Shown one piece after another: positions 52,758 through 61,331 of a stretch of DNA of 64,000 nt (positions are counted from its first letter, which is position 1; the number at the start of each line of letters is the position of its first letter). Below the pieces are notes generated by a model, which did no database searches, was not told the DNA's origin, and worked only from the letters and a program-made list of their open reading frames with translations. Made by a program: the position numbers and the translations under genes. The DNA comes from Pseudomonas sp. A34-9 (GTDB taxonomy: Bacteria > Pseudomonadota > Gammaproteobacteria > Pseudomonadales > Pseudomonadaceae): positions 3,684,501 through 3,748,500 of the forward strand of contig NZ_CP119967.1 in NCBI RefSeq assembly GCF_029543085.1, given 5' to 3'.

Positions 52758-52809
52758 CCCTCCTGGTGCCGGCGACTTACCGGTTTCATTGACCCCAACA
52801 GGAGGGTTT
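52758..52809 (+). terminator. Possible terminator after ABC exporter
   Basis: CCCTCCTG (52758-52765) pairs with CAGGAGGG (52799-52806), followed by TTT. The loop is long (33 bases), which weakens the call. Confidence 0.45.
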
Positions 52810-52889
52810 ATGGGCAATTGCGTAACCAGGCAAGAACCATACGGATGCGGAATCTGCAGTGATAACCCTTCGAAGCGAGCCGTCCCGCC

Positions 52890-54290
52890 CTACCCTGCCG
52901 ACGTGACCCTCGCCGCCGGCGCAGGATGACGCGACGTCACCAGGCCAATAAAGGAAATCGCCAGCGCCAAGCCAATGGTGGTGGTGACTTCGGTGCGGTG
53001 CTCGGGGGTGATCATCATCACCGCCAGCGCGGCACAAATGAACACGATTACCAACCACGTCAGCCACGGAAACAGCCACATGCGAAAGGTCAGTTCGACC
53101 TTGCGCTGACGCAATATCCGGCGCATGCGCAGCTGCGATACAGCAATCGCCAAGTACACCAGCAAGGCAATCGCACCGGAGCTGGCCAGCAGGAATTCGA
53201 ACAGCCCGGCCGGCATGAAATAGCTCCACACGGTGATCGACGCACCGAGCACGGTGCTGGCGATAACAGCGGCCCGTGGTACGCCTGCCGAGGAGGTTGT
53301 CTTGAGCATTTTTGGCGCGTCGCCACGCCGGCCCAGTGAGTACAACATGCGCGAGGCAATGTAGATCGAGGAGTTCATGCAACTGGCTACGGCAATCAGC
53401 ACGACCACGTCGACCATGAACTTGGCGTGCGGAATGTTCATGATTTCCAGGGCGCGCTGATAAGAGCCGACCGAGGCCAGCAACGGATCATTCCAGGGCA
53501 CCACGGAGATCACCACGAAGATCGACAGCAGGTAAAACACACCGATGCGCCAGATCACCGAACGCGTGGCCTTGGCTATGTTTCGCGACGGATCGTTCGA
53601 TTCGGCGGCGGCGATGGTCACCGCTTCCGTGCCGATGAAGCTGAACATGATGGTGATAAAAGCGCCAACCACCGCTGACAAGCCATTGGGCGCAAATCCA
53701 CCGTGCTCGGCCATCAAGCCGCTCAAGCCGCTGACTTCTCTGTCGGGAATCCAGCCCATCAACACGGCAAACCCGACACCGATAAAACCAATGATCGCCA
53801 CGACTTTGGCCATGGCGAACCAGAATTCGAACTCACCGTATTTGGACACACTGAACAGGTTGGTCACCACCAGCGCAATGATCGAGCCCAACGCAAACAG
53901 CCAGGCATCGACCTGCGGGAACCATTGGTTAAGCACATGCCCGGCCGCCAGCGCTTCGATAGGAATGACCAACACCCAGAACCACCAGTAGAGCCAGCCA
54001 ATGGTGAAGCCGGCCCAGCGCCCGATCGCCTGGTCGGCATAAGTGGAAAACGAGCCGGTGTCCGGATTGGCCACCGCCATTTCGCCGAGCATGCGCATGA
54101 CCAGCACGACGAGCAACCCCGAGAACAGATAAGCCAGCAGAACCGCCGGCCCCGCCGCCGCAATGGCGTGCCCCGAGCCTACGAACAATCCGGCGCCGAT
54201 AATCCCGGCAATGGACAGCATGGTGACGTGACGAGGCTTGAAGCCCTGCGCCAATTGGCTACTCGAATCCGTTGAGTTCGGGCTGATCAT
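52890..54290 (-). CDS. Amino-acid permease, GabP/AAT family
   Basis: This 466-residue APC transporter begins at the ATG at 54288-54290. It has 12 hydrophobic helices with MLSIAGIIGAGLFVGSGHAIAAAGPAVLLAYLFSGLLVVLVMRMLGEMAV at the start and FSFIGTEAVTIAAAESNDPSRNI in helix 6. Sequence is closest to GABA permease GabP; other amino acids remain possible. A reading from 54341 adds 17 residues. Its upstream region is bounded by the IS element at 54409. Confidence 0.88.
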   Translation of the reverse strand: MISPNSTDSSSQLAQGFKPRHVTMLSIAGIIGAGLFVGSGHAIAAAGPAVLLAYLFSGLLVVLVMRMLGEMAVANPDTGSFSTYADQAIGRWAGFTIGWLYWWFWVLVIPIEALAAGHVLNQWFPQVDAWLFALGSIIALVVTNLFSVSKYGEFEFWFAMAKVVAIIGFIGVGFAVLMGWIPDREVSGLSGLMAEHGGFAPNGLSAVVGAFITIMFSFIGTEAVTIAAAESNDPSRNIAKATRSVIWRIGVFYLLSIFVVISVVPWNDPLLASVGSYQRALEIMNIPHAKFMVDVVVLIAVASCMNSSIYIASRMLYSLGRRGDAPKMLKTTSSAGVPRAAVIASTVLGASITVWSYFMPAGLFEFLLASSGAIALLVYLAIAVSQLRMRRILRQRKVELTFRMWLFPWLTWLVIVFICAALAVMMITPEHRTEVTTTIGLALAISFIGLVTSRHPAPAARVTSAG

Positions 54291-54408
54291 TGGTTTTTTT
54301 ATTCTCTGCTGATCGACATTCAAGCGAACTGATGTGGGCAAACGATCACCGTCGTTGCCCGTTGAACTCCCCGAAAGAAGCCCTGCTCAACCGCCGCAGT
54401 TCTTATCA

Positions 54409-54434
54409 TGATCTGGCTTAATGATTCTGGACAC
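54409..54434 (+). repeat. Left terminal inverted repeat of IS3 element
   Basis: It starts TGATCTGG and ends CTGGACAC; its partner is at 55641-55666. Confidence 0.93.
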
Positions 54435-54475
54435 CCCTGAAGGGCGTAATCTACGCCCAACGACGAGGTGTAATT

Positions 54476-54775
54476 TTGACTAGACGGTACTTTTCGACAG
54501 ATTTCAAACGGGACGCGGCTTGCTTGGTACTGGATAAAGATTATTCAGTAAGTGAGGCCTGCGAAGCGATGGGGGTGGGCCCGACCGCTCTGCGCCGCTG
54601 GGTTGAGCAGTTGCGCCAGGAGCGCAACGGCAAGACGCCCGAAAGATCCAAGGCCATGACACCCGATCAACAACGCATTCAGGAACTGGAAGCAAAAATC
54701 CGACGGATTGAGCGTGAGAAAGAAATCTTAAAAAAGGCTACAGCTCTCTTGATGTCGGATTCCCTCGATCGATAA
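54476..54775 (+). CDS. IS3-family OrfA (transposase DNA-binding part)
   Basis: This 99-residue protein has a helix-turn-helix (YSVSEACEAMGVGPTALRRWVEQ) and a C-terminal leucine-zipper-like coiled coil (IQELEAKIRRIEREKEILKKATALL). Near its end the slippery string A AAA AAG at 54730-54736 allows a -1 shift into the orfB frame, giving the OrfAB fusion that is the transposase. Alone, OrfA usually represses transposition. Confidence 0.95.
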   Translation: MTRRYFSTDFKRDAACLVLDKDYSVSEACEAMGVGPTALRRWVEQLRQERNGKTPERSKAMTPDQQRIQELEAKIRRIEREKEILKKATALLMSDSLDR

Positions 54776-54816
54776 GGCTGGTCGAGGAGTTAAGCGAGCA
54801 ATATCCAAGAACCGAG

Positions 54817-55617
54817 TTGTGTGGTGTGTTTGGAATCAACCGCAGCAGTTTTTACGACCGGTTGAAACAGGGCACAAAAGTTGATGTTGAACGCGATCGC
54901 CTCAAGATCAAGGCTGTTGAACTGCATCAGCAAAGTCGCGGTTCGATGGGCGCGCGAGGCCTGTCAGAGGCGTTGCGTAACGAAAAGGAGTCTGTAGGTC
55001 GCTACATGGCTCGTAGCCTGATGCGCGAAATTGGATTAAAGAGCCAGCAACGGCGCAGGCATCGTTACAAACCCAGCGGCGCGGAGGCTCAATACGCCCC
55101 TAACCATTTGGAGCGTAAATTCAACGTCGAGGCGCCCAATCAAGTGTGGTGTGGCGACGTGACTTACATCTGGGCGGGTACTTACTGGGTTTATCTGGCT
55201 GCGGTACTTGATCTGCATGCCCGACGCATCGTCGGCTGGGCGATGTCCCGAAGCCCGGATTCAGCACTAACCTGTCAAGCCTTGAAGGTGGCTTTCGAGT
55301 CGCGAGGACGGCCTGAAAACTTAATGTTCCATTCGGATCAGGGCTGTCATTACAGCAGCAAAATGTTCCGTGAAACGTTGTCGGACATGCGGATAAAACA
55401 AAGCATGAGTCGACGGGGAAACTGCTGGGATAACGCTCCGATGGAACGTTTCTTTGGCAGTTTGAAATCTGAATGGATACCCAAGGCCGGCTACCGAAAC
55501 GAAGACGAAGCCAGTACCGATGTGTTGCGCTACCTGACCCACTATTACAATCGGATCAGGCTGCACAGCCACAACGGTTATAGGACTCCGGTAGCCATGG
55601 AGGCCCTGGCGGCATGA
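54817..55617 (+). CDS. IS3-family OrfB (DDE transposase catalytic part)
   Basis: The orfB frame is open from the slippery site at about 54730 and has its first usable start (TTG) at 54817, giving 266 residues. It is an rve-type integrase core: catalytic Asp in WCGDVTYIW, second Asp in FHSDQGCHYSS and Glu in DNAPMERFFGSLKSEW. The N-terminal HTH_21 domain includes GARGLSEALR. It is expressed as the C-terminal part of OrfAB by frameshifting. Confidence 0.95.
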   Translation: MCGVFGINRSSFYDRLKQGTKVDVERDRLKIKAVELHQQSRGSMGARGLSEALRNEKESVGRYMARSLMREIGLKSQQRRRHRYKPSGAEAQYAPNHLERKFNVEAPNQVWCGDVTYIWAGTYWVYLAAVLDLHARRIVGWAMSRSPDSALTCQALKVAFESRGRPENLMFHSDQGCHYSSKMFRETLSDMRIKQSMSRRGNCWDNAPMERFFGSLKSEWIPKAGYRNEDEASTDVLRYLTHYYNRIRLHSHNGYRTPVAMEALAA

Positions 55618-55640
55618 GAAATGAACAAAACCCTATAACT

Positions 55641-55666
55641 GTGTCCAGTATCGTTTGACCAGATCA
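55641..55666 (-). repeat. Right terminal inverted repeat of IS3 element
   Basis: Reverse complement of the left end with five mismatches; followed directly by the TCA target duplicate. Confidence 0.93.
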
Positions 55667-55771
55667 TCAACCCCATGATCTCTATGGGGTTATCTTGACT
55701 TAAAGACACCTCACCTTACCCGGCCTGCCCGGTGAATCAGTAGCCTGATTGCGCCATGGTTGTGTCTGATA

Positions 55772-55918
55772 TCGACATACGAGAACCCGGCGTTCGTGGT
55801 GGAAACCGGCGAGTCACTGATCGCACATTCCAATCTGTGTGCGCTGCAACGCCGCATAACTCGGCAACTCAATCGCATCAGCCTGCGGCGAAAGGATCTC
55901 GCCGAACACGGTTTTTAA
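55772..55918 (+). pseudogene. Unassigned 3' coding remnant
   Basis: A frame without a credible start reads YENPAFVVETGESLIAHSN and then LCALQRRITRQLNRISLRRK before a TAA at 55916-55918. It looks like the C-terminal end of a lost protein, but I cannot name the family. It lies beside the IS element. Confidence 0.3.
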
Positions 55919-55930
55919 CCCCGGCGCGGT

Positions 55931-56047
55931 GGCCAGGCGCAACACCGCGTGAGGTTTGTCGCCACGCACCTGCCGTTTCCGTCGATCGGCCGCGTTGCCG
56001 CCAACGGCGAGGCGTTCCGCTGGATTCCGGCGATCTGGGATTACTGA
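55931..56047 (+). pseudogene. C-terminal fragment of an MBL-fold hydrolase gene
   Basis: The frame reads VRFVATHLPFPSIGRVAANG and then EAFRWIPAIWDY before a stop at 56045-56047. HLPFPxxGR followed by xRWxP near the C-terminus is typical of metallo-beta-lactamase-fold hydrolases. No upstream part is present. A GC stem (CGCCCG/CGGGCG at 56070-56089), possibly the old terminator, follows. Confidence 0.45.
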
Positions 56048-56206
56048 TTGAGCTAGCTCCACACCGTTTCGCCCGGCCTTGTTCGGGCGACGTTGTTTTC
56101 GCCTTTTACATGGCTGTTCCGGAACAACAGCTACCTTTCCTCCTTTACATGGAACGACAGCCGATCCTTGTTCTCTACCGCTGAACCTACAGCGGAGGGA
56201 TTGACC

Positions 56207-56683
56207 ATGATTGCCACTGAAACCGGTATGAAACCGGGTGAGCGTTATCGCATTGAAAGCGTCGAGCGCGCGCCCCAATTTTCCGGGTTTTTCCTCGACG
56301 GCAAGTATTACCTTGGCCCCGAGTTACAGACGGCCGTGGGCTGGCTCGAAGGGCAGAACTTCCTGTACGACCAACTCGATCCCAATGGCGAACCGGTTTA
56401 TCCGGACAGACTCGTCGGCACGATCACCGCGCGGACACTGGAATTGTCAGATGGCCTGCGTCTGAGCATCGAGGAGATGCCCTTTCAGGCAGACGCTGTC
56501 ACGCCATTCCAGAGGCTTGACGAAGTGACGGTTGAAACCCGACCACTGGCGATATCACAGCGGCATACAGCAGCAGGCTTGCGCCAACCGATGCAACCTT
56601 CGGCGCTGCTGGTTGCAGGCGCAGCATTGCTGGTCGGGCTGTGCCTGCTGGCGATCAATCGTTCTGGTCGTCGAGTCAGGTAG
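56207..56683 (+). CDS. Uncharacterised protein with C-terminal membrane anchor
   Basis: The protein has 158 residues from the ATG at 56207, preceded by GGAGG nine bases upstream. Residues 1-125 are soluble (YRIESVERAPQFSGFFLDGKYYLGPELQTAVGWLEGQNFLYDQLD), and residues about 133-152 form a single transmembrane helix (SALLVAGAALLVGLCLLAI) with a basic tail. No family is recognised. Confidence 0.65.
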   Translation: MIATETGMKPGERYRIESVERAPQFSGFFLDGKYYLGPELQTAVGWLEGQNFLYDQLDPNGEPVYPDRLVGTITARTLELSDGLRLSIEEMPFQADAVTPFQRLDEVTVETRPLAISQRHTAAGLRQPMQPSALLVAGAALLVGLCLLAINRSGRRVR

Positions 56684-56730
56684 CCTTTGCACGACGCGGG
56701 TGGTGTGCGCTTGGTTGTCACGGCCCGCGA

Positions 56731-57165
56731 TCAAAAGCTGATCACAGCACTCGCGTCGCGCATGAAGATTTCCACGGTTTTCGGACCGATGCCGTCGAAT
56801 TCCGCCAGTCGCTGCTCAAACGCCTGACGATCAGCGCTGGCCTCGACCATATGGCTGACCTTGCCCGCGTACTCGTCGTTTAACCGGCGTGCCAAGGCGT
56901 GAAGCCGCACGGCGGTGGTCTCGTCGTAACGCACGTAGTGCGCCTCCCCGAGCATCGCGACCAGTTCACGATGGCTGCACGCAGCCAGTTTGCGCGGTGT
57001 ATCGCGCCCGTGTTTATCGGCAATCACCCGATAAGCTTCGGCGGCGATTTCGGCCTGTATCCGCTTGCCCATCAGGAAACTGGCGAGCAGCCATTTGAAC
57101 AGGGCAGCGTCATCGTTGTGTTTGAGCTGAATGTTCAAATCCTCGGCGCTGATCGTCTTGTTCAC
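56731..57165 (-). CDS. Small helix-hairpin-helix DNA-repair-like protein
   Basis: The protein has 144 residues from the GTG at 57163-57165, with GGAGG upstream; longer readings to 57333 lack a site. It ends with a helix-hairpin-helix motif LAEFDGIGPKTVEIFMRD, as in endonuclease III-type glycosylases, and an earlier helical part with FKWLLASFLMGKRI. It lacks the catalytic lysine/aspartate and Fe-S cysteines of full HhH-GPD enzymes, so it is a DNA-binding relative rather than a proven glycosylase. Confidence 0.7.
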   Translation of the reverse strand: MNKTISAEDLNIQLKHNDDAALFKWLLASFLMGKRIQAEIAAEAYRVIADKHGRDTPRKLAACSHRELVAMLGEAHYVRYDETTAVRLHALARRLNDEYAGKVSHMVEASADRQAFEQRLAEFDGIGPKTVEIFMRDASAVISF

Positions 57166-57359
57166 CGGGTACCTCCGGGGTGAAATCGTGGGGTCTGTTA
57201 GTCCGCATGTGTGCTTGGCAAACGCTTGATCTTTAGGCTGCCGCCGGTTCCAACCGTTCAAAGCAAAACAATTACGAGCGGCCTGAAACAAACCGCGAAA
57301 ATCCTTTGAATTTTTTTCCTCGGCAAAACTCATTTGCGTATGAGCGTAAGGAGGAACGC

Positions 57360-57608
57360 ATGAGCAACGTCGACATCTTCGTCATCGAATACAAACTTCA
57401 CGGCCAGTCAAAATCATTCGTCATCCGCGCAAAAACCATGCGCAACGCTGACGCATGGCATTGGGCGAGCTGCGATGCCGGCATTGCGCCGATTCCCAAA
57501 CCCGGCAAGCCACCGTTGAAAGTCATCTCCAAACCCCAGGCCGAGCGGTTCGGCATCACCGAGGTGAAGTGGCGCGAAACGGCAACGCTGGACTGGATGG
57601 AGGCTTAG
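57360..57608 (+). CDS. DUF6555-type small protein
   Basis: The 82-residue protein has a perfect AAGGAGG site before its ATG. The sequence IFVIEYKLHGQSKSFVIRAKTMRNADAWHWASCDAG followed by RFGITEVKWRE is the DUF6555 layout, common in Pseudomonas. Function unknown. The stop is 2 bp before the next start, whose ribosome site lies inside this gene, so the two are translationally coupled. Confidence 0.8.
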   Translation: MSNVDIFVIEYKLHGQSKSFVIRAKTMRNADAWHWASCDAGIAPIPKPGKPPLKVISKPQAERFGITEVKWRETATLDWMEA

Positions 57609-57610
57609 TC

Positions 57611-58003
57611 ATGCTCAAACAGATCGGCACCACAGCCATCCGCCGCGACCATCGCGCCAGCTGCCATTGCGGCGCCGTGATCCTCGAAATCCACTTACCT
57701 GATGGCCTGCCCACGCCGCACCGCTGCGACTGTTCGTTCTGCAAACGCCGAGGCGCGATCGTCGCCGCGGTGCCGGCGGCTGACCTGAAGGTGATTCGCG
57801 GAAAATCGGCGCTATCGAAATACAGCTTTGGCCAGCAAGTAGCCGAGAATTTTTTTTGCAGCAACTGCGGCATCTACACCCATCACCGACGCAGCACCAA
57901 TCCGCAGGAGTTTGGTTTCAATGTCGGCTGCCTTGAAGGGGTTAATCCATATGATCTGGGCGAAGTACCCGTGGCGGATGGCGGGCCTTGGCCGTCGCCG
58001 TGA
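57611..58003 (+). CDS. GFA-family (CENP-V fold) protein
   Basis: The 130-residue protein has the zinc cysteines SCHCGAV near residue 18, CDCSFCKRRG near residue 41 and CSNCGIYTHH near residue 84. It is related in fold to the protein at 4394, but the two differ much in sequence. The glutathione-adduct role of founding members is not shown for most homologues. GGAGG lies in the end of the upstream DUF6555 gene. Confidence 0.88.
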   Translation: MLKQIGTTAIRRDHRASCHCGAVILEIHLPDGLPTPHRCDCSFCKRRGAIVAAVPAADLKVIRGKSALSKYSFGQQVAENFFCSNCGIYTHHRRSTNPQEFGFNVGCLEGVNPYDLGEVPVADGGPWPSP

Positions 58004-58071
58004 AGGGAGATGGCCACTGGCGCGCGCATCAAGGTTCGCCAGCGGTTCGATGAGCAACATAGGCAATCGCG

Positions 58072-58511
58072 CACCCGGGCAAACGCTTCGGCAAGGTGCA
58101 GCGTCGCCACGGTCGTCGCGCCCACCATCCATTCGTAACCCAGCACAATAGGCGCCGCGTCAGGGCGATGCATAAAACTCGCGATTTGCGGCGCAATCTC
58201 GAATACGCCGGAAGAAATGCTCAGATGCGAATCTTGCACTTCTGCGCGAAACGCAGCCCGGCCAGGGAATGATCCATGTAGAAAACCGCCACGGCGCTGA
58301 CCGGGCGATCACCCAGCCCCAGGTCATCGACGGCAGGATCAATGACCACGCCCTGCGCCCCGCCCATTTCTGCTGCGGCTTGTTGAGCCTTGGCCAGGTC
58401 ACGGCCGCCGATCAGTAAAGGGACATCGGGGTGGGCGGCGCGCAGCGCTTTGGCAGACCGGCGGCCGATGGCGCCGGAACCACCCAGGAACAAAATCGGA
58501 TGAACTGACAT
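58072..58511 (-). pseudogene. Decayed saccharopine-dehydrogenase-like oxidoreductase
   Basis: The minus strand starts MSVHPILFLGGSGAIGRRSAKA, a Rossmann NAD(P) site, and runs to FAQKCKIRI then stop at 58221. In a second frame from about 58239 it continues HLSISSGVFEIAPQIASFMHR and WMVGATTVATLHLAEAFARV, which is the expected next part of the same family. So there is at least one frameshift near 58230 and the C-terminal half is gone, replaced by the GFA gene end. A partial gene of the same family lies at the right window edge. Confidence 0.75.
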
Positions 58512-58694
58512 AGGTATCCTTCCTCGTCTTTCTGGGTTGCAACTTAGCGTTGGTGCGTGCCCAGTCGTGAGGGTTCCACACCATTGCCTGAGCGGGAGGA
58601 TGGACCGACGAATGTCATTTTGAACGGTGTGTTGATGAAGCGTGTTTAGGAGTTTTCCGTGGCCGTTTAAAAGACACGTTGCGTTACTTGCTTA
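58512..58694. other. Gene-free stretch upstream of the second DUF6124 leader
   Basis: Nothing coding is recognised. The promoter of the leader transcript at 58695 may lie here. Confidence 0.5.
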
Positions 58695-59003
58695 AGGCTA
58701 CAACGTCTTGCGCCGTTGCCTACGACTACGCCAGAATCCGCCGGCTTGTGCGCTTCAGGGGTCACCGGTAACTTGGTTCGCGTCACTGATTCCCAGTGAT
58801 CGGGTTTAGTAGCCCGTGGTAAATGAAAGTGCACAAGCATCCGTCAAAAGGTATTCACGTACCTGCACTTGATGGCGGCTGTGCGTAGGGCGTCCTCGGG
58901 CGCGCCGGCTTTCTTCTTTTCCCCGGTCTACTAACCTGCGTACAGCTGCCACCCCCTGTTTAGTAGCTCGGAGTGGCGGCCACATAACAGGAAAAAGAAG
59001 AAT
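58695..59003 (+). promoter_or_regulatory. Structured leader of DUF6124 gene, copy 2
   Basis: The opening 59 bases (58695-58753) repeat 30181-30239 with one mismatch. Then TCACTG/CAGTGA (58783-58799) forms a hairpin, CGGG-TTTAGTAG-CCCG (octamer loop 58805-58812), a GGCG/CGCC region, GGT-CTACTA-ACC (58926-58937), and GCTGCCAC/GTGGCGGC (58945-58952 with 58973-58980) again with TTTAGTAG in its loop (58959-58966). The octamer and its complement differ from copy 1 in matching ways (G to A, C to T). Confidence 0.75.
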
Positions 59004-59366
59004 ATGTTCAAAGTAACGCCAAATCCGCCGGAAGCAGATCCGGCCTCCCCGTACGAATCGCCCGAGTCGAAGAAATTCCACGAAGCCGCCGAACGCGCCC
59101 TCGATTACTACCTCACGCCAACCCAACGCATCATGGGCAGCGAACAGAAACACGCACCCATGTTTCTGGCCAATGCCGACTACGACAGCGAGTCCCTGCT
59201 CGTTAACGCCAGCGAGTCCCTCAGCTCAGCCACAGAAATGCTCTGCAACTTCGCCGCCCTCCTGGACCCAGGCCACCGCAAGACTGCGCTGGGGATTGCG
59301 CAAGTAGTGATGCTCGGGGAATTGGCGGTGAATCAAGCGCTGGATAAGGTTGTGCCGGTGGATTGA
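59004..59366 (+). CDS. DUF6124/DUF3077-type protein, copy 2
   Basis: The 120-residue paralogue of the protein at 30493 begins MFKVTPNPPEADP and ends with LLVNASESLSSATEMLCNFAA...AQVVMLGELAVNQALDKVVPVD. Lengths are identical and the two ends are strongly conserved, with the middle diverged. Acidic, cytoplasmic, function unknown. It has the same kind of leader and a following stem, so gene and leader have moved or been kept as a unit. Confidence 0.85.
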   Translation: MFKVTPNPPEADPASPYESPESKKFHEAAERALDYYLTPTQRIMGSEQKHAPMFLANADYDSESLLVNASESLSSATEMLCNFAALLDPGHRKTALGIAQVVMLGELAVNQALDKVVPVD

Positions 59367-59374
59367 GGGTAATC

Positions 59375-59410
59375 CCCTTGTGGCGGTGGTGTGGCTGCTG
59401 CCACAAAGGG
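59375..59410 (+). terminator. Hairpin after DUF6124 copy 2
   Basis: CCCTTGTGGC pairs with GCCACAAAGGG (one bulged A), occupying the same place as the stem after copy 1. Confidence 0.55.
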
Positions 59411-59503
59411 ATCAAGATTGCATTGGGCGTCTGCTTTCGGCTAGAAGCGACCGGCAATGAGTTCCCCTTCCTTGAACCATGAAGGCAATGTGATAGCATT
59501 GGT

Positions 59504-59530
59504 TCTCCCCCGGAGAGGGGGAATTTTTCT
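59504..59530 (+). terminator. Rho-independent terminator-like hairpin
   Basis: TTCTCCCCC and GGGGGAA form a stem followed by TTTTTCT. It lies 25 bp before the next start, so it may attenuate that gene or end the DUF6124 transcript. Confidence 0.65.
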
Positions 59531-59554
59531 ACATCCCGCAAGGAATATGCCCCT

Positions 59555-59773
59555 GTGAAAGACTTCGTCATCAGCGTCAACAACACCGTTCTCTATCTCT
59601 CCCTGGCGTTCATCTGGCTGGTCGCTATCGTCGCGATTTTCACCAGCGGGTTCCTCCCGGCGCTGGGTATCTTCGTGGCCGGCACCCTGTGCTGGTGCAT
59701 CATTTCCGGCTTCTGGTTCGTCCAGTCGGCGACCTACGAAGAACTGCGCAAGCTAAACGCAAACAAAGGCTGA
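59555..59773 (+). CDS. Small two-helix membrane protein
   Basis: The 72-residue protein starts at a GTG with AAGGAA upstream at long spacing; an ATG nine bases earlier is out of frame. Two hydrophobic segments (about 13-32 and 36-56) form a hairpin in the membrane. Unknown function. Confidence 0.6.
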   Translation: MKDFVISVNNTVLYLSLAFIWLVAIVAIFTSGFLPALGIFVAGTLCWCIISGFWFVQSATYEELRKLNANKG

Positions 59774-60226
59774 AACGTCAGGGTGGAGCATTAAGTGCCC
59801 CGCCCTGCCCTGAGCGCTTGGTTCCGTACCGAGCGCTCTCGCCCACCGCGAATGGCCCGCATAAATCCCGCATTCTCCAAAATCCTGAAATTCCCGCCAT
59901 TCCCTTTCTGCCAATAAAGCTCAGTACTATCTATCAAGAAATATCCCGGTCCCTTGTCCTCATCCGCTGAGTGGCGAACTAAACGATCGATTCAAATCCG
60001 AAAAGTCCCACCTGTTTCTGGATCGCATTCGATCCAAAGCGTGGCGTGAGATTTGGCCTGAGTTGACATTCGTCACGCAACAATAAGGTCCATGGCAACT
60101 GGCATCGTTTCCAGATCGCATCTATCGCCGAATTCCTTTAGCCCCGCGCGCAGAGAAAAACCTGTCATCCCCCCAAAAACCATCGTAATTTACCCGCCAT
60201 AACTACAAGGTCGTTTGGGGATACAC
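59774..60226. other. 450-bp gene-free stretch with a perfect hairpin
   Basis: AGCGCTTGGT (59812-59821) pairs with ACCGAGCGCT (59827-59836) apart from one mismatched pair (T-G wobble) and may end the upstream gene. No coding sequence or other element is supported in the rest. Confidence 0.6.
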
Positions 60227-61228
60227 GTGGGAGCCTACCGTCTGCTATTGGCCGTTCTGGTCGCTGTTTCGCATATGGGCAAGTTGTTCATGGGGTTCAA
60301 CCCGGGTGTGGTTGCCGTGATTTCCTTCCTGCTCATCAGTGGTTTCGTCATGACCTCTCTGATCGAGCGCAACTACAAGGCGCCCGAGAAAGTCGGCCTG
60401 TTCTACCTGGACCGGGCGTTGCGCCTTTATCCGCAGTTCCTGTTCTACTTCGTCGTTTCTTGTGCGGTGATCTATGTCCTGCTGCCCGGCACGCCGCAAT
60501 GGGCCGAATTAACCTTCAGAAACATCGCCGCCAGCCTGGCGATCGTGCCGTTGGGTTTCTATATGTTCGGCGCGAGCGGATCGTGGATTTTGCCGCCGGC
60601 CTGGTCGCTCGGGCTTGAGATGTGCTTCTATCTGGTGATCCCGTTCTTGCTCATCTACCGAGCACGGGGCTTGGCTTTCGCCTTGTCCGTTGCGGTCTTC
60701 CTCCCCGCGTGCCTGGGTTTCATCAACACCGACTACTACGGCTACCGCTTGTTGCCCGGCGTCCTGTTTATATTCCTGTGCGGCAGTTACCTCTACAAAC
60801 CGCAGGCGAAGGGTTTAGCGATTGCCGGCGGCACTGCTGTGGCAGCGGCATTGATCTTTGTGGCGATCATGGCGGGCTGGATCGAACGCCGACCGTCCAA
60901 CGCTGAAGTGGCCGCGGGTATTGCGCTGGGGATTCCTGCTGTGTACGTGTTGACGAAGCTGAGGTTTCACCGGATTGACGAGTTTCTCGGGAACATCAGC
61001 TACGGCGTATTCCTGAATCACTTCGTGGTGATCTACTTCCTGCACGGTCTCTGGCCAATCACTTCATTCGATTGGCACAAGGTTGCGACGGTGTTGGTGC
61101 TGTCGTTCTTGCTGAGTGGTGTTTCGTACTATTGCGTCGAGCGGCCGGCGTTGAAATTTCGGCATGCGCTTCGCACACATGGGAAGGATCGAGAGGAGCC
61201 AGTGCGGGGCGCTGAAGCAGCAGCTTGA
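60227..61228 (+). CDS. Acyltransferase-3 family membrane O-acyltransferase
   Basis: The protein has 333 residues from the GTG at 60227, with GGGGA six bases upstream (a TTG at 60215 is less likely). About ten transmembrane helices are visible. The family features are the N-terminal YRLLLAVLVAVSHMGK with the catalytic-site His, FYLDRALRLYPQF and PAWSLGLEMCFYLVIPF. Such proteins (OafA/NodX-like) transfer acetyl groups to surface sugars or O-antigen. No polysaccharide cluster is nearby. Confidence 0.88.
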   Translation: MGAYRLLLAVLVAVSHMGKLFMGFNPGVVAVISFLLISGFVMTSLIERNYKAPEKVGLFYLDRALRLYPQFLFYFVVSCAVIYVLLPGTPQWAELTFRNIAASLAIVPLGFYMFGASGSWILPPAWSLGLEMCFYLVIPFLLIYRARGLAFALSVAVFLPACLGFINTDYYGYRLLPGVLFIFLCGSYLYKPQAKGLAIAGGTAVAAALIFVAIMAGWIERRPSNAEVAAGIALGIPAVYVLTKLRFHRIDEFLGNISYGVFLNHFVVIYFLHGLWPITSFDWHKVATVLVLSFLLSGVSYYCVERPALKFRHALRTHGKDREEPVRGAEAAA

Positions 61229-61331
61229 CGTTGACAGGAATCTAAATGTGGTCGTTTGCTGAAGCGCTTCGAACGGCGCAAAAACATCACTCGCCAGCTT
61301 TTCTTGTGCTCCTGTCATCACGGCTACCCCT

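Larger units (their letters stand above)
54409..55666 (+). mobile_element. IS3-family insertion sequence, complete
   Basis: The 1258-bp element has 26-bp terminal inverted repeats (54409-54434 and 55641-55666), identical at 21 of 26 positions and both starting TGATCTGG. A 3-bp target duplication TCA (54406-54408 and 55667-55669) flanks it. It contains orfA and orfB of the IS3 family with a -1 slippery site. All catalytic residues are present, so it is likely active. Confidence 0.95.

Noticed and set aside
52786..53382. 198-codon frame inside the amino-acid permease gene
   Set aside because: Out-of-frame shadow of the permease on the same strand.
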